Positions 7,127 to 17,656 of a stretch of DNA of 64,000 nt are shown here, in pieces. Under the pieces are notes generated by a model. That model saw nothing but the letters and a program-made list of their open reading frames with translations, was not told where the DNA came from and made no database searches. Location: NCBI RefSeq assembly GCF_003173595.1, contig NZ_QGNZ01000001.1, positions 434,001-498,000 of the forward strand, in the 5' to 3' direction. The translations under genes were made by a program, and so were the position numbers. Origin of the DNA: Pedobacter yonginensis. Its GTDB lineage: Bacteria; Bacteroidota; Bacteroidia; Sphingobacteriales; Sphingobacteriaceae. Within the stretch, counting starts at the first letter, position 1. Each line of letters starts with the position of its first letter.

Positions 7127-10100
7127 ATGTTCAAGATATTTATACAAAGGCCCGTACTGGCAACTGTTATCTCCATTTTGTTGGTGATATTGGGGGTACT
7201 TGGTCTTACAAAACTGCCCTTACAACAGTTTCCAGATATTGCTCCGCCATCGGTTTTGGTTACGGCGGTTTATCCTGGAGCGAATGCCGAAACGGTTCTT
7301 CGCTCGGTTGCGCCATCGTTAGAAGAATCTATAAATGGAGTAGAGAACATGACTTACATGAGTTCTACCGCCAGTAACGATGGTTCTTTGGCCATTACCG
7401 TTTTCTTCAAATTAGGTACTAATGCCGATCAAGCTGCGGTGAATGTTCAAAATCGGGTAGCACAAGCCACTAGCCAACTTCCTGCCGAAGTGGTACAACA
7501 AGGGGTAACCACGGCCAAGCAACAAAATAGTTTCATCATGGCAATTGGTTTATATACAGATGATGAAGCTAAATACGACCAAACATTTATTGCCAATTAT
7601 GCGCAAATCAACATCATACCAGAGATTAAACGAATTCCTGGAGTTGGATCTGCTGCTATTTTTGGAGGTGTAAAAGATTATTCAATGCGTGTTTGGTTAA
7701 ATCCAACACAAATGGCAACTTATCAGGTTACGCCCAACGAAATTATGAAAGCCATTCAGGATAAAAGTTTAGAGGCTGCACCGGGTAAATTTGGCGAAAG
7801 AAGTAAAGAGGTTTTTGAATACGTAATCAAATACAAAGGTAAATTAACCAAACCGGAAGAATATGAAAATATTGCCATACGCTCTAATGCGGATGGTTCG
7901 ATACTACATTTGAAGGATGTAGCCAGAATTGAGCTTGGTGCCTATTCCTACAACAGCATCACCAGGATAAACGGTAAAAAAGCAATCGTAATCGGAATTA
8001 TTCAGTTGGCTGGATCAAACTCCAACGATATTCAAGTGGCGATTAATAAGCTGATGGCTAAATCGGAAAAAACCTTCCCCGTAGGAATAAAGAAAAATAT
8101 TTTTTACAGCACGAAAGTTTCTTTAGATCAATCTATCGAGCAGGTAGAACATACTTTAATTGAAGCCTTTATTTTGGTTTTTATTGTTGTATTCCTATTT
8201 CTTCAAGATTTCAGATCGACTTTAATTCCAGCAATTGCAGTTCCTGTTGCCATCTTGGGAACGTTTTTCTTCATGCAGCTCTTTGGCTTTTCCATCAATT
8301 TGCTAACCTTATTTGCCTTAATTCTGGCAATCGGTATTGTGGTAGATGATGCTATTGTTGTCGTAGAGGCAGTGCATGCTAAGATGGAACATAAGCATTT
8401 GGGCCCGAAAGCCGCAACGCACGAGGCCATGCATGAAATTACAGGAGCAATTATCTCCATTACGTTGGTTATGGCTGCGGTATTTTTGCCAGTTGGTTTT
8501 ATGGAGGGTTCAACAGGCGTTTTCTATCGTCAGTTTGCTTTTACCATGGCCATCGCGATTGTGATTTCTGCCGTTAACGCTTTAACCTTAAGTCCTGCTT
8601 TGGCAGCACTGTTTTTAAAAGATAATCACGCACAACAAAACGGCAAGCCTGCGGTCAAGACAAACTTTAAACAAAGATTTTTTAATGGTTTTAACCACAG
8701 TTTCAACTCGTTAACCAATCGCTATGTTGGCGGACTTAAATTTTTGGTTCGCAACAAATGGTTAAGTTTAGGTGGCTTGGCCTTAATTACTTTGGCGACA
8801 ATATTTATGGTTAAAACTACGCCAGCTGGCTTTATTCCAACTGAAGATCAAGGTTTTATTGCCATTGCCGTGAACACACCGTCGGGTACATCGCTAGATG
8901 GAACACAAAAAGTAATGACACAAGCGGAAACCGTTTTGAGCCAATTGGATGCATCAAGAGATGTAACGGCAGTATCAGGATTTAATCTGCTAACCAATTC
9001 TACCAGCCCATCATCAGCCGTAGTTTTTGTGTTGTTAAAGCCAAATGCAGAGCGTGGTGCGGTGAAAAATATTGAAGAAATTATGAATCAGGTGCGTGGC
9101 AAATTGGGCGCTATTTCTGGTGGTAGTTTCTTCGTATTCAGTTTCCCAACTGTACCGGGTTTCAGTAATGTTGAAGCTTTGGATATGGTATTGCAAGATA
9201 AAACGGGCGGTAAGCTTGATAAATTCAGCGGAATTTCCCAGCAGTTTATTGGCGAGTTGATGAAGCGGCCAGAAATTGCAGTAGCCTTTACCAGTTTTAA
9301 GGCCGATTATCCTCAACTACAATTGGATATCAATGATGAAAAAGCAGACCAATTGGGTGTAAACGTGAAAGACATCCTGCAAACCATGCAAACCTATTTT
9401 GGTAGTGCACAGGCTTCAGATTTCAATCGTTTTGGTAAGTATTATCGAGTGGTTGTTCAGGCAGATGTTCAGGATCGGGCAGATCCATCTTCAATTGATC
9501 GCGTTTTTGTGAAAAGCAACCGAGGTGAAATGGTTCCAATCAACACCTTGGTTAAGCTGAGTCGTATTTACGGTTCTGAAACGGCATCAAGATATAATTT
9601 GTTTAATTCGATTTCGATTAATGCCATACCAAAGCCCGGTTTTAGTTCGGGTGATGCCATCAAGGCCATTCAAGAAGTTGCAGAAACACAACTACCAGCA
9701 GGCTATGGTTATGAATTCTCTGGTCAAACAAGGGAGGAGATTTCTTCCGGTGGACAATCGACAGTTATTTTCTTATTGTGTTTGGTTTTCATTTATTTCT
9801 TATTATCAGCACAATATGAAAGCTATATCTTGCCATTAGCGGTTATTCTTTCCATTCCTGCTGGCATATTCGGCGTATTTGTTGCCATTGGATTAACAGG
9901 TATCGAGAATAACATTTATGTGCAGGTGGCGCTGATTATGCTCATTGGCTTACTGGCTAAAAACGCCATATTAATTGTGGAGTTTGCAGTACAGAGACGG
10001 CGGGCTGGCCAACCTTTGGTTGCATCTGCTTTGGAGGCAGCAAAACTTAGGTTACGGCCAATTATCATGACTTCACTTGCTTTTGTTGTTGGTTTAATTC

Positions 10101-10315
10101 CGATGATGGGTGCCACTGGACCATCGGCTCAAGGTAATCACTCTATCAGTATTGGTGCAGCAGGGGGAATGGTTTCTGGGGTAATTTTGGGATTGTTCAT
10201 TATCCCTGTACTCTTCATCATCTTCCAATCCATCCAAGAAAAAATTTCAAAAAAATCACAAGAGGTTGTTCATCACGAAGAGCCTATTAATAACGTTGTT
10301 TATGAAACGGTTTAA
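7127..10315 (+). CDS. RND efflux pump inner-membrane permease (AcrB/HAE1 family)
   Basis: 1062 residues, typical for the family. It works as an inner-membrane trimer that exports hydrophobic or amphiphilic compounds by proton exchange. The first helix is FIQRPVLATVISILLVILGV. Family landmarks are FPDIAPPSVLVTAVYPGAN, the proton-relay aspartates D407-D408 in GIVVDDAIVVVEAV, the lysine of GLLAKNAILIVEFAV (about residue 945), and twelve predicted helices in two blocks separated by large periplasmic porter and docking domains. It starts 37 bases after the broken adaptor gene and overlaps the outer-membrane factor gene by 14 bases. If the adaptor is truly defective the pump needs another adaptor. 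Confidence 0.96.
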   Translation: MFKIFIQRPVLATVISILLVILGVLGLTKLPLQQFPDIAPPSVLVTAVYPGANAETVLRSVAPSLEESINGVENMTYMSSTASNDGSLAITVFFKLGTNADQAAVNVQNRVAQATSQLPAEVVQQGVTTAKQQNSFIMAIGLYTDDEAKYDQTFIANYAQINIIPEIKRIPGVGSAAIFGGVKDYSMRVWLNPTQMATYQVTPNEIMKAIQDKSLEAAPGKFGERSKEVFEYVIKYKGKLTKPEEYENIAIRSNADGSILHLKDVARIELGAYSYNSITRINGKKAIVIGIIQLAGSNSNDIQVAINKLMAKSEKTFPVGIKKNIFYSTKVSLDQSIEQVEHTLIEAFILVFIVVFLFLQDFRSTLIPAIAVPVAILGTFFFMQLFGFSINLLTLFALILAIGIVVDDAIVVVEAVHAKMEHKHLGPKAATHEAMHEITGAIISITLVMAAVFLPVGFMEGSTGVFYRQFAFTMAIAIVISAVNALTLSPALAALFLKDNHAQQNGKPAVKTNFKQRFFNGFNHSFNSLTNRYVGGLKFLVRNKWLSLGGLALITLATIFMVKTTPAGFIPTEDQGFIAIAVNTPSGTSLDGTQKVMTQAETVLSQLDASRDVTAVSGFNLLTNSTSPSSAVVFVLLKPNAERGAVKNIEEIMNQVRGKLGAISGGSFFVFSFPTVPGFSNVEALDMVLQDKTGGKLDKFSGISQQFIGELMKRPEIAVAFTSFKADYPQLQLDINDEKADQLGVNVKDILQTMQTYFGSAQASDFNRFGKYYRVVVQADVQDRADPSSIDRVFVKSNRGEMVPINTLVKLSRIYGSETASRYNLFNSISINAIPKPGFSSGDAIKAIQEVAETQLPAGYGYEFSGQTREEISSGGQSTVIFLLCLVFIYFLLSAQYESYILPLAVILSIPAGIFGVFVAIGLTGIENNIYVQVALIMLIGLLAKNAILIVEFAVQRRRAGQPLVASALEAAKLRLRPIIMTSLAFVVGLIPMMGATGPSAQGNHSISIGAAGGMVSGVILGLFIIPVLFIIFQSIQEKISKKSQEVVHHEEPINNVVYETV

Positions 10316-11708
10316 TATTTTCACCATTTTGCTCCTTGCTTTAATTTGGAGCGGATGTTCAATTTCTAAAGATCTATCCTTGCCTAATGTGGCACCTGGT
10401 TTATTTAGAAATACAGATCAAAAGGATTCTACAAGCATAGGCGATTTGCCTTTAAGAAGTTTTATTTCAGACTTAACTGTTCAAAATTTAATTGATACGG
10501 CACTGGAGAAAAACTATGATATGCAAATTGCCTTGAAAAATATCGATGCTGCTGAAGTTTTATTCAAACAATCGAAATTGGGTTATTTGCCTGAATTAAA
10601 ACTACAGATTGCCGCAAGTACAAGTCGGCCATCAGATAATAGTTTAAATGGGTTGAGTATCAGTCAATTTACAGGTTCTAAGCACATCGAAGATTATAAT
10701 GCTAATTTGGCTGTGTTTTGGGAGGCCGATATTTGGGGCAAAATTCGCAATCAAAAAGCTGGCGCTTTAGCCAGTTTTTTGCAAACCGAAGAAGCCAGAA
10801 AGGCCATTCAAACTCGTTTAGTTGCCAACGTGGCTGAGGGCTATTACAATTTACTCATGATGGATGCCCAATTGGAGATTGCAAAGAAAAACCTGAAATT
10901 GAATGACAGCACATTGCGCATCATAAATTTACAGTTTGGTGCAGGGCAGGTGAGTTCTTTAGCCATACAACAGGCAGAGGCTCAGCAATTAAATGCAGCT
11001 CAGCTTATTCCACGTTTGGAGCAAAACGTAGTGCTGCAAGAGAATGCTTTAAGTGTTTTGATTGGTACTTTACCCAAATCAATAAACAGGCAGAGTAGAT
11101 TGGATAACATCAGCATTCCAGAAAATTTGAGTGCAGGTTTTCCATCGTCTTTACTCAGCAGAAGACCCGATATTAGAACGGCGGAGCTGGCTCTAAATGT
11201 GGCAAATGCTAGAGTTGGAGTGGCTAAAGCAAGTTTATATCCCTCCTTAGTTATCACGGCTAGCGGTGGGGTAAATTCATTTAAAGCAAGTAATTGGTTT
11301 AACGTACCTGCATCTTTATTCGGAATGGTTTCTGGTGGGATTACGCAACCTATTTTTCAGCGCGGGCAACTCAAAGCGAATTACGAATTGGCTAAAATAG
11401 ACCGAGAAAAAACGGTTATTCAATTTCGTCAATCGGTTTTAAATGCGGTTGGAGAGGTTTCTGATGAATTGACAAAAGTAGAGAAACTCAAAACGCAATA
11501 CAGCATAGCTGAAAAAAGAGCCCAAACTTTACAATTGGCCTCAAGGAATGCAAGTTTGCTTTTCAAAAGCGGGATGGCGAATTATTTGGAAGTCATCACC
11601 GCTCAGGGCAATTTGTTGCAAAGCGAATTGGAGTTAACCAGCATCAAAACTGAACAATTAACTGCAGTTGTAAACCTGTATAGATCATTGGGTGGAGGTT
11701 GGAATTAA
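10302..11708 (+). CDS. Outer-membrane efflux factor (TolC/NodT family lipoprotein)
   Basis: 468 residues from ATG 10302. That start gives MKRFNIFTILLLALIWSGC, a lipoprotein signal with the lipidated Cys at residue 19. An ATG at 10266 would put 12 residues in front of it and lies deeper inside the permease gene. Two repeats of the outer-membrane efflux fold are visible (NLAVFWEADIWGKIRNQKAGA and SSLLSRRPDIRTAELALNVANARVGVAKASLYPSL). It forms the trimeric channel through the outer membrane for the upstream RND pump. Last gene of the operon, followed by a strong hairpin. Confidence 0.94.
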   Translation: MKRFNIFTILLLALIWSGCSISKDLSLPNVAPGLFRNTDQKDSTSIGDLPLRSFISDLTVQNLIDTALEKNYDMQIALKNIDAAEVLFKQSKLGYLPELKLQIAASTSRPSDNSLNGLSISQFTGSKHIEDYNANLAVFWEADIWGKIRNQKAGALASFLQTEEARKAIQTRLVANVAEGYYNLLMMDAQLEIAKKNLKLNDSTLRIINLQFGAGQVSSLAIQQAEAQQLNAAQLIPRLEQNVVLQENALSVLIGTLPKSINRQSRLDNISIPENLSAGFPSSLLSRRPDIRTAELALNVANARVGVAKASLYPSLVITASGGVNSFKASNWFNVPASLFGMVSGGITQPIFQRGQLKANYELAKIDREKTVIQFRQSVLNAVGEVSDELTKVEKLKTQYSIAEKRAQTLQLASRNASLLFKSGMANYLEVITAQGNLLQSELELTSIKTEQLTAVVNLYRSLGGGWN

Positions 11709-11737
11709 TAACCTTTTTCCTTTGATGAATAAATAAA

Positions 11738-11784
11738 AATGCCGCAGATTCATAGATTGATGCTATGAATTTGCGGCATTAATT
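11738..11784. terminator. Bidirectional terminator between efflux operon and PorP gene
   Basis: An 18-bp stem with a single G-T wobble (11738-11755 against 11763-11780) and a seven-base loop lies between two convergent genes. A and T tracts on either side suit termination in both directions. Confidence 0.8.
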
Positions 11785-11798
11785 GGATGTATCCCTAA

Positions 11799-12719
11799 TT
11801 ATGGTTTCTTACCAATATTCACTCTGATGTTGATTTCAAAATCACCATCGGTATAACCACTAATGGCAGAAGTAGCGGTATTGTAGTAAGCCATAAAATA
11901 AAGTGTCGATTTATAGTTCATACCAAAACCAACAGTTGCATTCTCTGTGTTGTGGTACATCGCCATTACATATAATCTATCGTTTGCGAAATTGGCATTA
12001 ATACCTGCATCCCATAAATTATCATAATTTTTAATCCCTCTAAAAACGCCTTTGGGTTCTAGGGTAATTCCATTTATCCCTGTTCCGAAATTAAATTTAT
12101 AGCTGATGGCGGAATAAAATGTAGGTTTATCTGCAAAGCTTAAATTATCGTTTCTAAATACAGAACGCATATTTGGAACCGCCCCCTCAACGTTTAATCC
12201 GTTAGACGTATAAGAAATTCCAAAATCCCCATCTAAATAATAGCCTCGGTCGTTAAAACGGGCGATGGATGGGTCGTTGAAATCGATGTTTCTAACGCTG
12301 CTCAAGTCTAGTTTGTCTTGGCTTGCCCCGAAAGATACACCAAAATTCAGTTTCTGATCTTCACCATTTAAAGGCAGGTGGTAAGCAAAAGTTCCTACGG
12401 CTTTGGTACGCTGAATGCCGCCCGATTTTTCGTTGTAAATGTTTAGGCCCCAGCCAACTTTATTCACTTGCTGATCTAAAGTTACGCTTTGGGTAATGGG
12501 TGCACCTGGAATGTTCGACCATTGCTTTCTAAAACTTCCGTTGATGTTAAAGCCTTCGTTTACGCCTGCCATTGATGGGTTTACCAAATACTTGTTTTGA
12601 AAATATTGGGCGTTCAGAGGCAAAATTTGTGCTTTTGCGGTATCAAAAAATAAGATGCTGCTCGCAAATAAGAAGGTTAAGCGACTAATTTGCTTTATGT
12701 TTTTAGTAATTGCTTTCAT
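11799..12719 (-). CDS. PorP/SprF family type IX secretion outer-membrane protein
   Basis: 306 residues with a signal peptide ending AKA-Q near residue 30, then QILPLNAQYFQNKYLVNPSMAGVNEGFNINGSFRKQWSNIPGAPITQSVTLDQ, the hallmark opening of PorP/SprF proteins, and a beta-barrel rich in glycine and aromatics. Family members sit in the outer membrane; SprF in Flavobacterium is needed to secrete SprB, which carries a type B sorting domain. The gene directly upstream on the same strand (8 bases away) encodes a large protein ending in just such a domain, so this is probably its dedicated partner. Confidence 0.9.
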   Translation of the reverse strand: MKAITKNIKQISRLTFLFASSILFFDTAKAQILPLNAQYFQNKYLVNPSMAGVNEGFNINGSFRKQWSNIPGAPITQSVTLDQQVNKVGWGLNIYNEKSGGIQRTKAVGTFAYHLPLNGEDQKLNFGVSFGASQDKLDLSSVRNIDFNDPSIARFNDRGYYLDGDFGISYTSNGLNVEGAVPNMRSVFRNDNLSFADKPTFYSAISYKFNFGTGINGITLEPKGVFRGIKNYDNLWDAGINANFANDRLYVMAMYHNTENATVGFGMNYKSTLYFMAYYNTATSAISGYTDGDFEINIRVNIGKKP

Positions 12720-12727
12720 TTTTGTAA

Positions 12728-15700
12728 TTAGTCTCTAATGATGTTAATAAAACCTTTAAAATTGCCTAGGTTACTACCCAAATCCAGAATGTAATAATAA
12801 GTGCCTTCAGAAAGTGGCGTTCCGTTAATCGTTCCTTCCCAATCGTTGGTATAAGTTTGTTTGGTATATAGAACCCGTCCGGCTTTATCAAAAATTCTAA
12901 GGGTATTGTTAGGGTAATAATCGATGTTTTTGATGATGAATTTATCATTTATACCATCTCCATTGGGTGTTACAACGGTACTGGCTTCAAGCTTATAATC
13001 ATCAATTACAGTAATGTTGATGGTTTGACTGATACTGCATCCACTTGCATTGGTAACGGTAACGCTGTAATTCCCAGTTTGTTTTGGTCTGATGGTTACG
13101 GCAGCAGTAGATTGGCCGCTGATGATTTCAGAACCTGTCCAGCTGTATTGATTGCCTCCCGTTGAAGTTAAAATTATGGCATCACCTTTCGAGATAGACA
13201 CCCCTTTATCGCTGTTAATGGAAACGACTGGAAGTGGATTAATAACCACGGTAGCTGTACCTGTTTGCACTTGATTCGTATTGGCATCTGCCACACTTAC
13301 TAAATTGTAAACAAAATTGCCTACTGCATTTGTTGATGCCGAAACGGTAGCGATTGAACTGCTTGAAGTTGTTGAAATAGTTCTGTTTGCGCCACCATTA
13401 ATGTTATAGGTAAATGTGTATGGTGCAGTACCTCGGGTGCCTGTAAACGTTATGGTTGGCGATGAGCCATTAATACAAACAGCCGAATTACCAGAAATAC
13501 TGGCAAGGGGTTTAGGCGTGATGTGGAAATTGGCGCTTTTATAATTAATGGTGTAATTGCTATTAATGGCCAATGTACCTTGATTAATGGCATAGTCGCC
13601 ACCTGCTTCTCCTGCCACACGAACCAATGCACCACTAAAAGCATCTGTTCCAAGCAATGCAGGGGTAGAGGTATACGTTAACGGCGGATCAACGGTTCCT
13701 TCAATTTTTGTTTTGGCATCAGCCGTAACATTAATGGTTTTAGGGTTGATGGTTAAAACCTGTTGTTTGGCAACAGCGGGATTGTAAAAAGTATCACCTG
13801 GCTGGTTTGCTGTGATGGTAACTGTTCCAGCTTTTAAGATGTGAATATCAGTATTTGTGATGGTGGCAATATTGGTATCACTACTGGTGTAGGTAATGTT
13901 AATGCTTGTGTTATCACTTGTTGCACCTGCAGGTAAATCAGCATCTCCATAAGTGGCGGTTCTGGTGGCTGCAAAAGTAATGTTTTGTGCCTTTTTAACT
14001 ACTGCATCATCACGCGTGTACCAAATTGGCGAGGTAATAATTCTGCTGCCATCGGCTTCAACAATGTCTGCATAATAATATCCTGTAGCTAAATTAGCCA
14101 AGGCATTATCGGTGTAGGTTAAGGTTGTAGAAGCTACCGTTGTAAGCTCAACTGGGTTCGTACCGCTTCCAGGTGTTCCGTAAAGTATTTTAATGCTTGT
14201 AACAGGACTGGTTGTAATAGAATTCACTTCAATTTGTGGTGCGCCAGCAGTTTTAAAGATACTCCCCACGGGTTGTTTATTAATTGTGAAAACAATTTTT
14301 GCCGCAGAATCTTGCGAGGCATAAAAGCGCATTTTTTTAATGGCATCCAACAAATCATTTTCGGTTAGGGCAGGAGCAAGTACCACCATTCTGGCTCGGG
14401 TATGCCTACCAAAGGTTAGGTTATGGTTATCATGGTCTATACTTGCGCCAAGGTGATAACCTCTTGCCAACATCCGATTGTAATAGCTCAAGTAACTCAT
14501 AGAACTTGCAGGATCCGAATAGGTTACATTCGTCGAAAACGCCGGACCACTTTCTAATGCCGTTCCTACAATTGCACTATCGGCACTTAAATCATAGGTT
14601 GCAGAGATGTTGTTGTAATCTGTTGTGTTCGGGTGCGCTAACGTTGCCACAGCGTTTAATCCATGTCTGTTAATAATTCTGAATAAACCTGTGTTGCCTG
14701 TATAAACACTTTTAGGAACATAGATTTGATTTTCTCCTGATTCCCATCCAATTAAAGAATCAATTCCATAAACAATTACGTGTCCACCGCCACTAATTAC
14801 GCCCCATTCCATACCATGCATAGCCACAAAGTTTGATGTTGTTGCTTTTTTAGCGGCATCTATACCGGGTTGCCAGCTGGCTAAGGACATACCTGCCTGC
14901 GTGTGATTGTGTTCTGAAATACCTAAGAAATCTAAGTTCATCGAATTTTTTGCAAAGGCATAGTCATCCTCTGGTTTCTTAGTTAAATCGTCTTTGTTTC
15001 CATCAGAATAACTGCTATGGCTATGAAGGTTTCCGTAGTAGAAATTAAGTTTATTTACATCCAGTATTCCTGTTTTAAAATTGCCTAAAAGTGGTTGGGT
15101 GGTTAAATATAAAGGCCCACCGCTGCAAGCACTATTAATGGAATAAACAAAGAAATAGTAATTTGTATTTTGGCTTAAGCCATTTCTGATGAAGGTATTA
15201 CCGGTGCCTCTCTTCACAACAATACCACCACCCAGTTGGTCGCCAACAGTATAGGTTGTTTGATTAATTGGTGCAGAAGTTAGTGTATTTGAGGTGCTCA
15301 TCACAACCAAATACTCATCAGCATTGCTTGATGCGGTAAAAGCACCTTGAACAAAATTATAGTTTGATGAAGTTATGGTAAAGTTAGTCGCTTGTGCTGT
15401 TGGTGTAGCACAAGGTAGTAGGGCTTTTGTGGCCTGACGTGCAGTTAAGATATTGGTACTTAAATATTTCGGACCACCAGTACAAGAAATATTGTTTAAT
15501 GGAATGATGAAATAGGTGTAGTTGGTTGCATCACTAAGCGCATTATCGCTAAAAGTATTGGTTACAATCCTATTGGCTACAATGCCACCTCCAAAAGCCG
15601 ACCCTACACTATATGCTGTACCATCAGAAGGTAATGCAGTAAGGCTGGTATTTAAACTCCTAATGATTAGATACTCATTTGCATCGGTAGATTTATTGAA

Positions 15701-17656
15701 ACTTGCAGAGATACTATTTGTGGTTACGCTGCTGAAAACTAATGCAGTTGCTGGATTTGATGGTGCCGCGCAAACCGGTAAGTTTGGAGGAAAGTGTACA
15801 CCCAATCTATTTGCATCATCGTCATCAATTGCATTTTGTACAGTTGCAATTGGGGTTCTAGTCCAATCAAGATCATTGTAAGTAGGGCTAGGTGCTGTAA
15901 CGTTTAAGCTTCTAACGTAAGAAACATCTTTCGCGTTTACGCCTTGGCCAAAAGCATCAATAATATTGTTATTGGCATCGAGTAAAGCTACGCCATCATT
16001 TCCATTGAAGTTGATAACCGTATTGCTATTTAATATTGCACTTGCTGTGCTTAGGTAAGGAACTTCCGTATTGCTATTGCCCGTATTGCCGAGCAAAACG
16101 CTTCCCCTTGCAGGAATTGTAAAGTTTAAATTTACAATTTGAGAAGGTGCTCCGGTGATGTTAATGTTTCCGGCATCTCCAGAAATGTTATATAAAGCCA
16201 GTTTTAACTGTGGCGAAGCCGTGTTGATTGGCGCATTACTTAAGTTGGTTAGCTCAATCCATTTGTTAATGGAAGTGCCTTCATAATATTGACTGATGAT
16301 GATTGGTGCACTAACCAAAGGGGGATTTGCTGTCGTCGCATCTACGTTGGCAACGGTCGTTTGCAAATTTGATGCATTGTCTTGTGCTACAATATATAAT
16401 GTATAAGTTGTGCCCGATGTTAAGCCACTAATGGTTGAAGTTGCATCTACATTTGCAATATTGATTACAGAACCTGATTTTGGAGCGGCTGCACCTGTTC
16501 CGTCTAAGCCTGCTTTTACCTGCGCAGGACTAGGCACAGTTGAGCCAGAAGCCAATAATACATAATAAGATGTACCAGCTTCGTTGATATTTGTTGTAAA
16601 ATCTACAGAGCTCAGGCTAGGATTGCTTGTTTTAGGATAGCCTGTTGCCGTAACTGGAGGGGTAACATCTGCCGACCCAAGCGTAGAGAAATTTAATGTG
16701 CTAAAGCTAGTCTGTAAATTCGGTGTTGTCGCAACATCCTCAGATACAGTGTAAATACGATAAGCGGTTGAGAAAGTAAGCCCTGTAATTGTAGCCGTGG
16801 CATCTGCGTTGGCTAAATTAGCAATCGTTCCAAATTTTAGTGCGGCTACGTTATTGCCATCTCGACCTGCCTTAATTTGAGCAGCAGTTGTGGGCGCAGT
16901 CCCTGTAGCCGGAATTAAGACATAATAAGTATTTCCAGCTTCATTAATGTTGCTGGTTAAATTAACGCTTGAGCTGGTTATGGAAGCGGTTTTAGGATAG
17001 CCACTTGCATTTGTAGGTGCAGTGGTATCAAATGTTCCAGAGGGCGTTACAGTACCGCCAATGCTAAAGCCCGATCGACCAAGAGCAGGAGAGTTGAATC
17101 CCCATCCACCAGTAGCGGTTTGGCCAGTTGCATAATATCTGATGGTAATTGTGGTTCCTGCAGCAACATTTTGCAAAGCAGAAATACCCGATAAGCTCAC
17201 TGTTGGCGATGCATTAGGTGCAACTGAGGCACTTGTAATGGCCGTTGGTGCACCAATCAATGTAAAATTAGTGCCATCTAAGCTGTATGCATATTGTGAA
17301 CTTACACCGGTATTGGCATAATAAGAAGCCGTTCCAGCAAAAAGTGCATCTAATGATGAAAGTGATACCTTGTTTCCTGCAGATGCGGTAATGGTGACTT
17401 GGAAATAATCGGTATTGGCGACAGAAATTCCATTGTTTTGAAAGCCAACCGTTCGAAAGGAGTTGTTTCCTGCACTTGCTGCAGCACCTGCACCTCGGGT
17501 TAAAATAGGAACACTAGCCAAGCCAGGATCTGAGGTTGTGGCCGTAGATGTCGGCACTGTAGATTGCCCAGTAAAATCCCAAGTAGCAATTTGTGCTAAT
17601 GTTTTTTCAGAGAAGTACAGGGTTAAGAATAGAGATAATAGTAGAATTTTTTTCAT
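12728..17656 (-). CDS. Large secreted multidomain protein with PHP-like phosphoesterase domain and type B T9SS C-terminus
   Basis: 1642 residues. Order: signal peptide (ends LAQ, about 22); jelly-roll-like region to about 205; two Fn3-like repeats containing NINEAG; lamin-tail domain (about 449-605, IIISQYYEGTSINKWIELTN); two more Fn3-like units; PHP-type domain from about 870 with the metal motif NLHSHSSYSDG (His878, His880), ISEHNH near 912 and IDHDNHN near 1073; an MBG-type repeat from about 1219; Ig/PKD-like domains; and the gliding-motility C-terminal domain starting VVTPNGDGINDKF (about 1558). The N-terminal mix of Fn3 and lamin-tail modules suggests binding to a polymer or extracellular material. 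PHP enzymes hydrolyse phosphoesters, but the substrate is unknown. Secretion through the T9SS is inferred from the C-terminus and the adjoining PorP/SprF gene. Confidence 0.85.
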   Translation of the reverse strand: MKKILLLSLFLTLYFSEKTLAQIATWDFTGQSTVPTSTATTSDPGLASVPILTRGAGAAASAGNNSFRTVGFQNNGISVANTDYFQVTITASAGNKVSLSSLDALFAGTASYYANTGVSSQYAYSLDGTNFTLIGAPTAITSASVAPNASPTVSLSGISALQNVAAGTTITIRYYATGQTATGGWGFNSPALGRSGFSIGGTVTPSGTFDTTAPTNASGYPKTASITSSSVNLTSNINEAGNTYYVLIPATGTAPTTAAQIKAGRDGNNVAALKFGTIANLANADATATITGLTFSTAYRIYTVSEDVATTPNLQTSFSTLNFSTLGSADVTPPVTATGYPKTSNPSLSSVDFTTNINEAGTSYYVLLASGSTVPSPAQVKAGLDGTGAAAPKSGSVINIANVDATSTISGLTSGTTYTLYIVAQDNASNLQTTVANVDATTANPPLVSAPIIISQYYEGTSINKWIELTNLSNAPINTASPQLKLALYNISGDAGNINITGAPSQIVNLNFTIPARGSVLLGNTGNSNTEVPYLSTASAILNSNTVINFNGNDGVALLDANNNIIDAFGQGVNAKDVSYVRSLNVTAPSPTYNDLDWTRTPIATVQNAIDDDDANRLGVHFPPNLPVCAAPSNPATALVFSSVTTNSISASFNKSTDANEYLIIRSLNTSLTALPSDGTAYSVGSAFGGGIVANRIVTNTFSDNALSDATNYTYFIIPLNNISCTGGPKYLSTNILTARQATKALLPCATPTAQATNFTITSSNYNFVQGAFTASSNADEYLVVMSTSNTLTSAPINQTTYTVGDQLGGGIVVKRGTGNTFIRNGLSQNTNYYFFVYSINSACSGGPLYLTTQPLLGNFKTGILDVNKLNFYYGNLHSHSSYSDGNKDDLTKKPEDDYAFAKNSMNLDFLGISEHNHTQAGMSLASWQPGIDAAKKATTSNFVAMHGMEWGVISGGGHVIVYGIDSLIGWESGENQIYVPKSVYTGNTGLFRIINRHGLNAVATLAHPNTTDYNNISATYDLSADSAIVGTALESGPAFSTNVTYSDPASSMSYLSYYNRMLARGYHLGASIDHDNHNLTFGRHTRARMVVLAPALTENDLLDAIKKMRFYASQDSAAKIVFTINKQPVGSIFKTAGAPQIEVNSITTSPVTSIKILYGTPGSGTNPVELTTVASTTLTYTDNALANLATGYYYADIVEADGSRIITSPIWYTRDDAVVKKAQNITFAATRTATYGDADLPAGATSDNTSINITYTSSDTNIATITNTDIHILKAGTVTITANQPGDTFYNPAVAKQQVLTINPKTINVTADAKTKIEGTVDPPLTYTSTPALLGTDAFSGALVRVAGEAGGDYAINQGTLAINSNYTINYKSANFHITPKPLASISGNSAVCINGSSPTITFTGTRGTAPYTFTYNINGGANRTISTTSSSSIATVSASTNAVGNFVYNLVSVADANTNQVQTGTATVVINPLPVVSINSDKGVSISKGDAIILTSTGGNQYSWTGSEIISGQSTAAVTIRPKQTGNYSVTVTNASGCSISQTINITVIDDYKLEASTVVTPNGDGINDKFIIKNIDYYPNNTLRIFDKAGRVLYTKQTYTNDWEGTINGTPLSEGTYYYILDLGSNLGNFKGFINIIRD

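Noticed and set aside
15522..15881. Plus-strand frame inside the 1642-residue gene
   Set aside because: Shadow of repetitive Thr/Ser-rich coding on the other strand.
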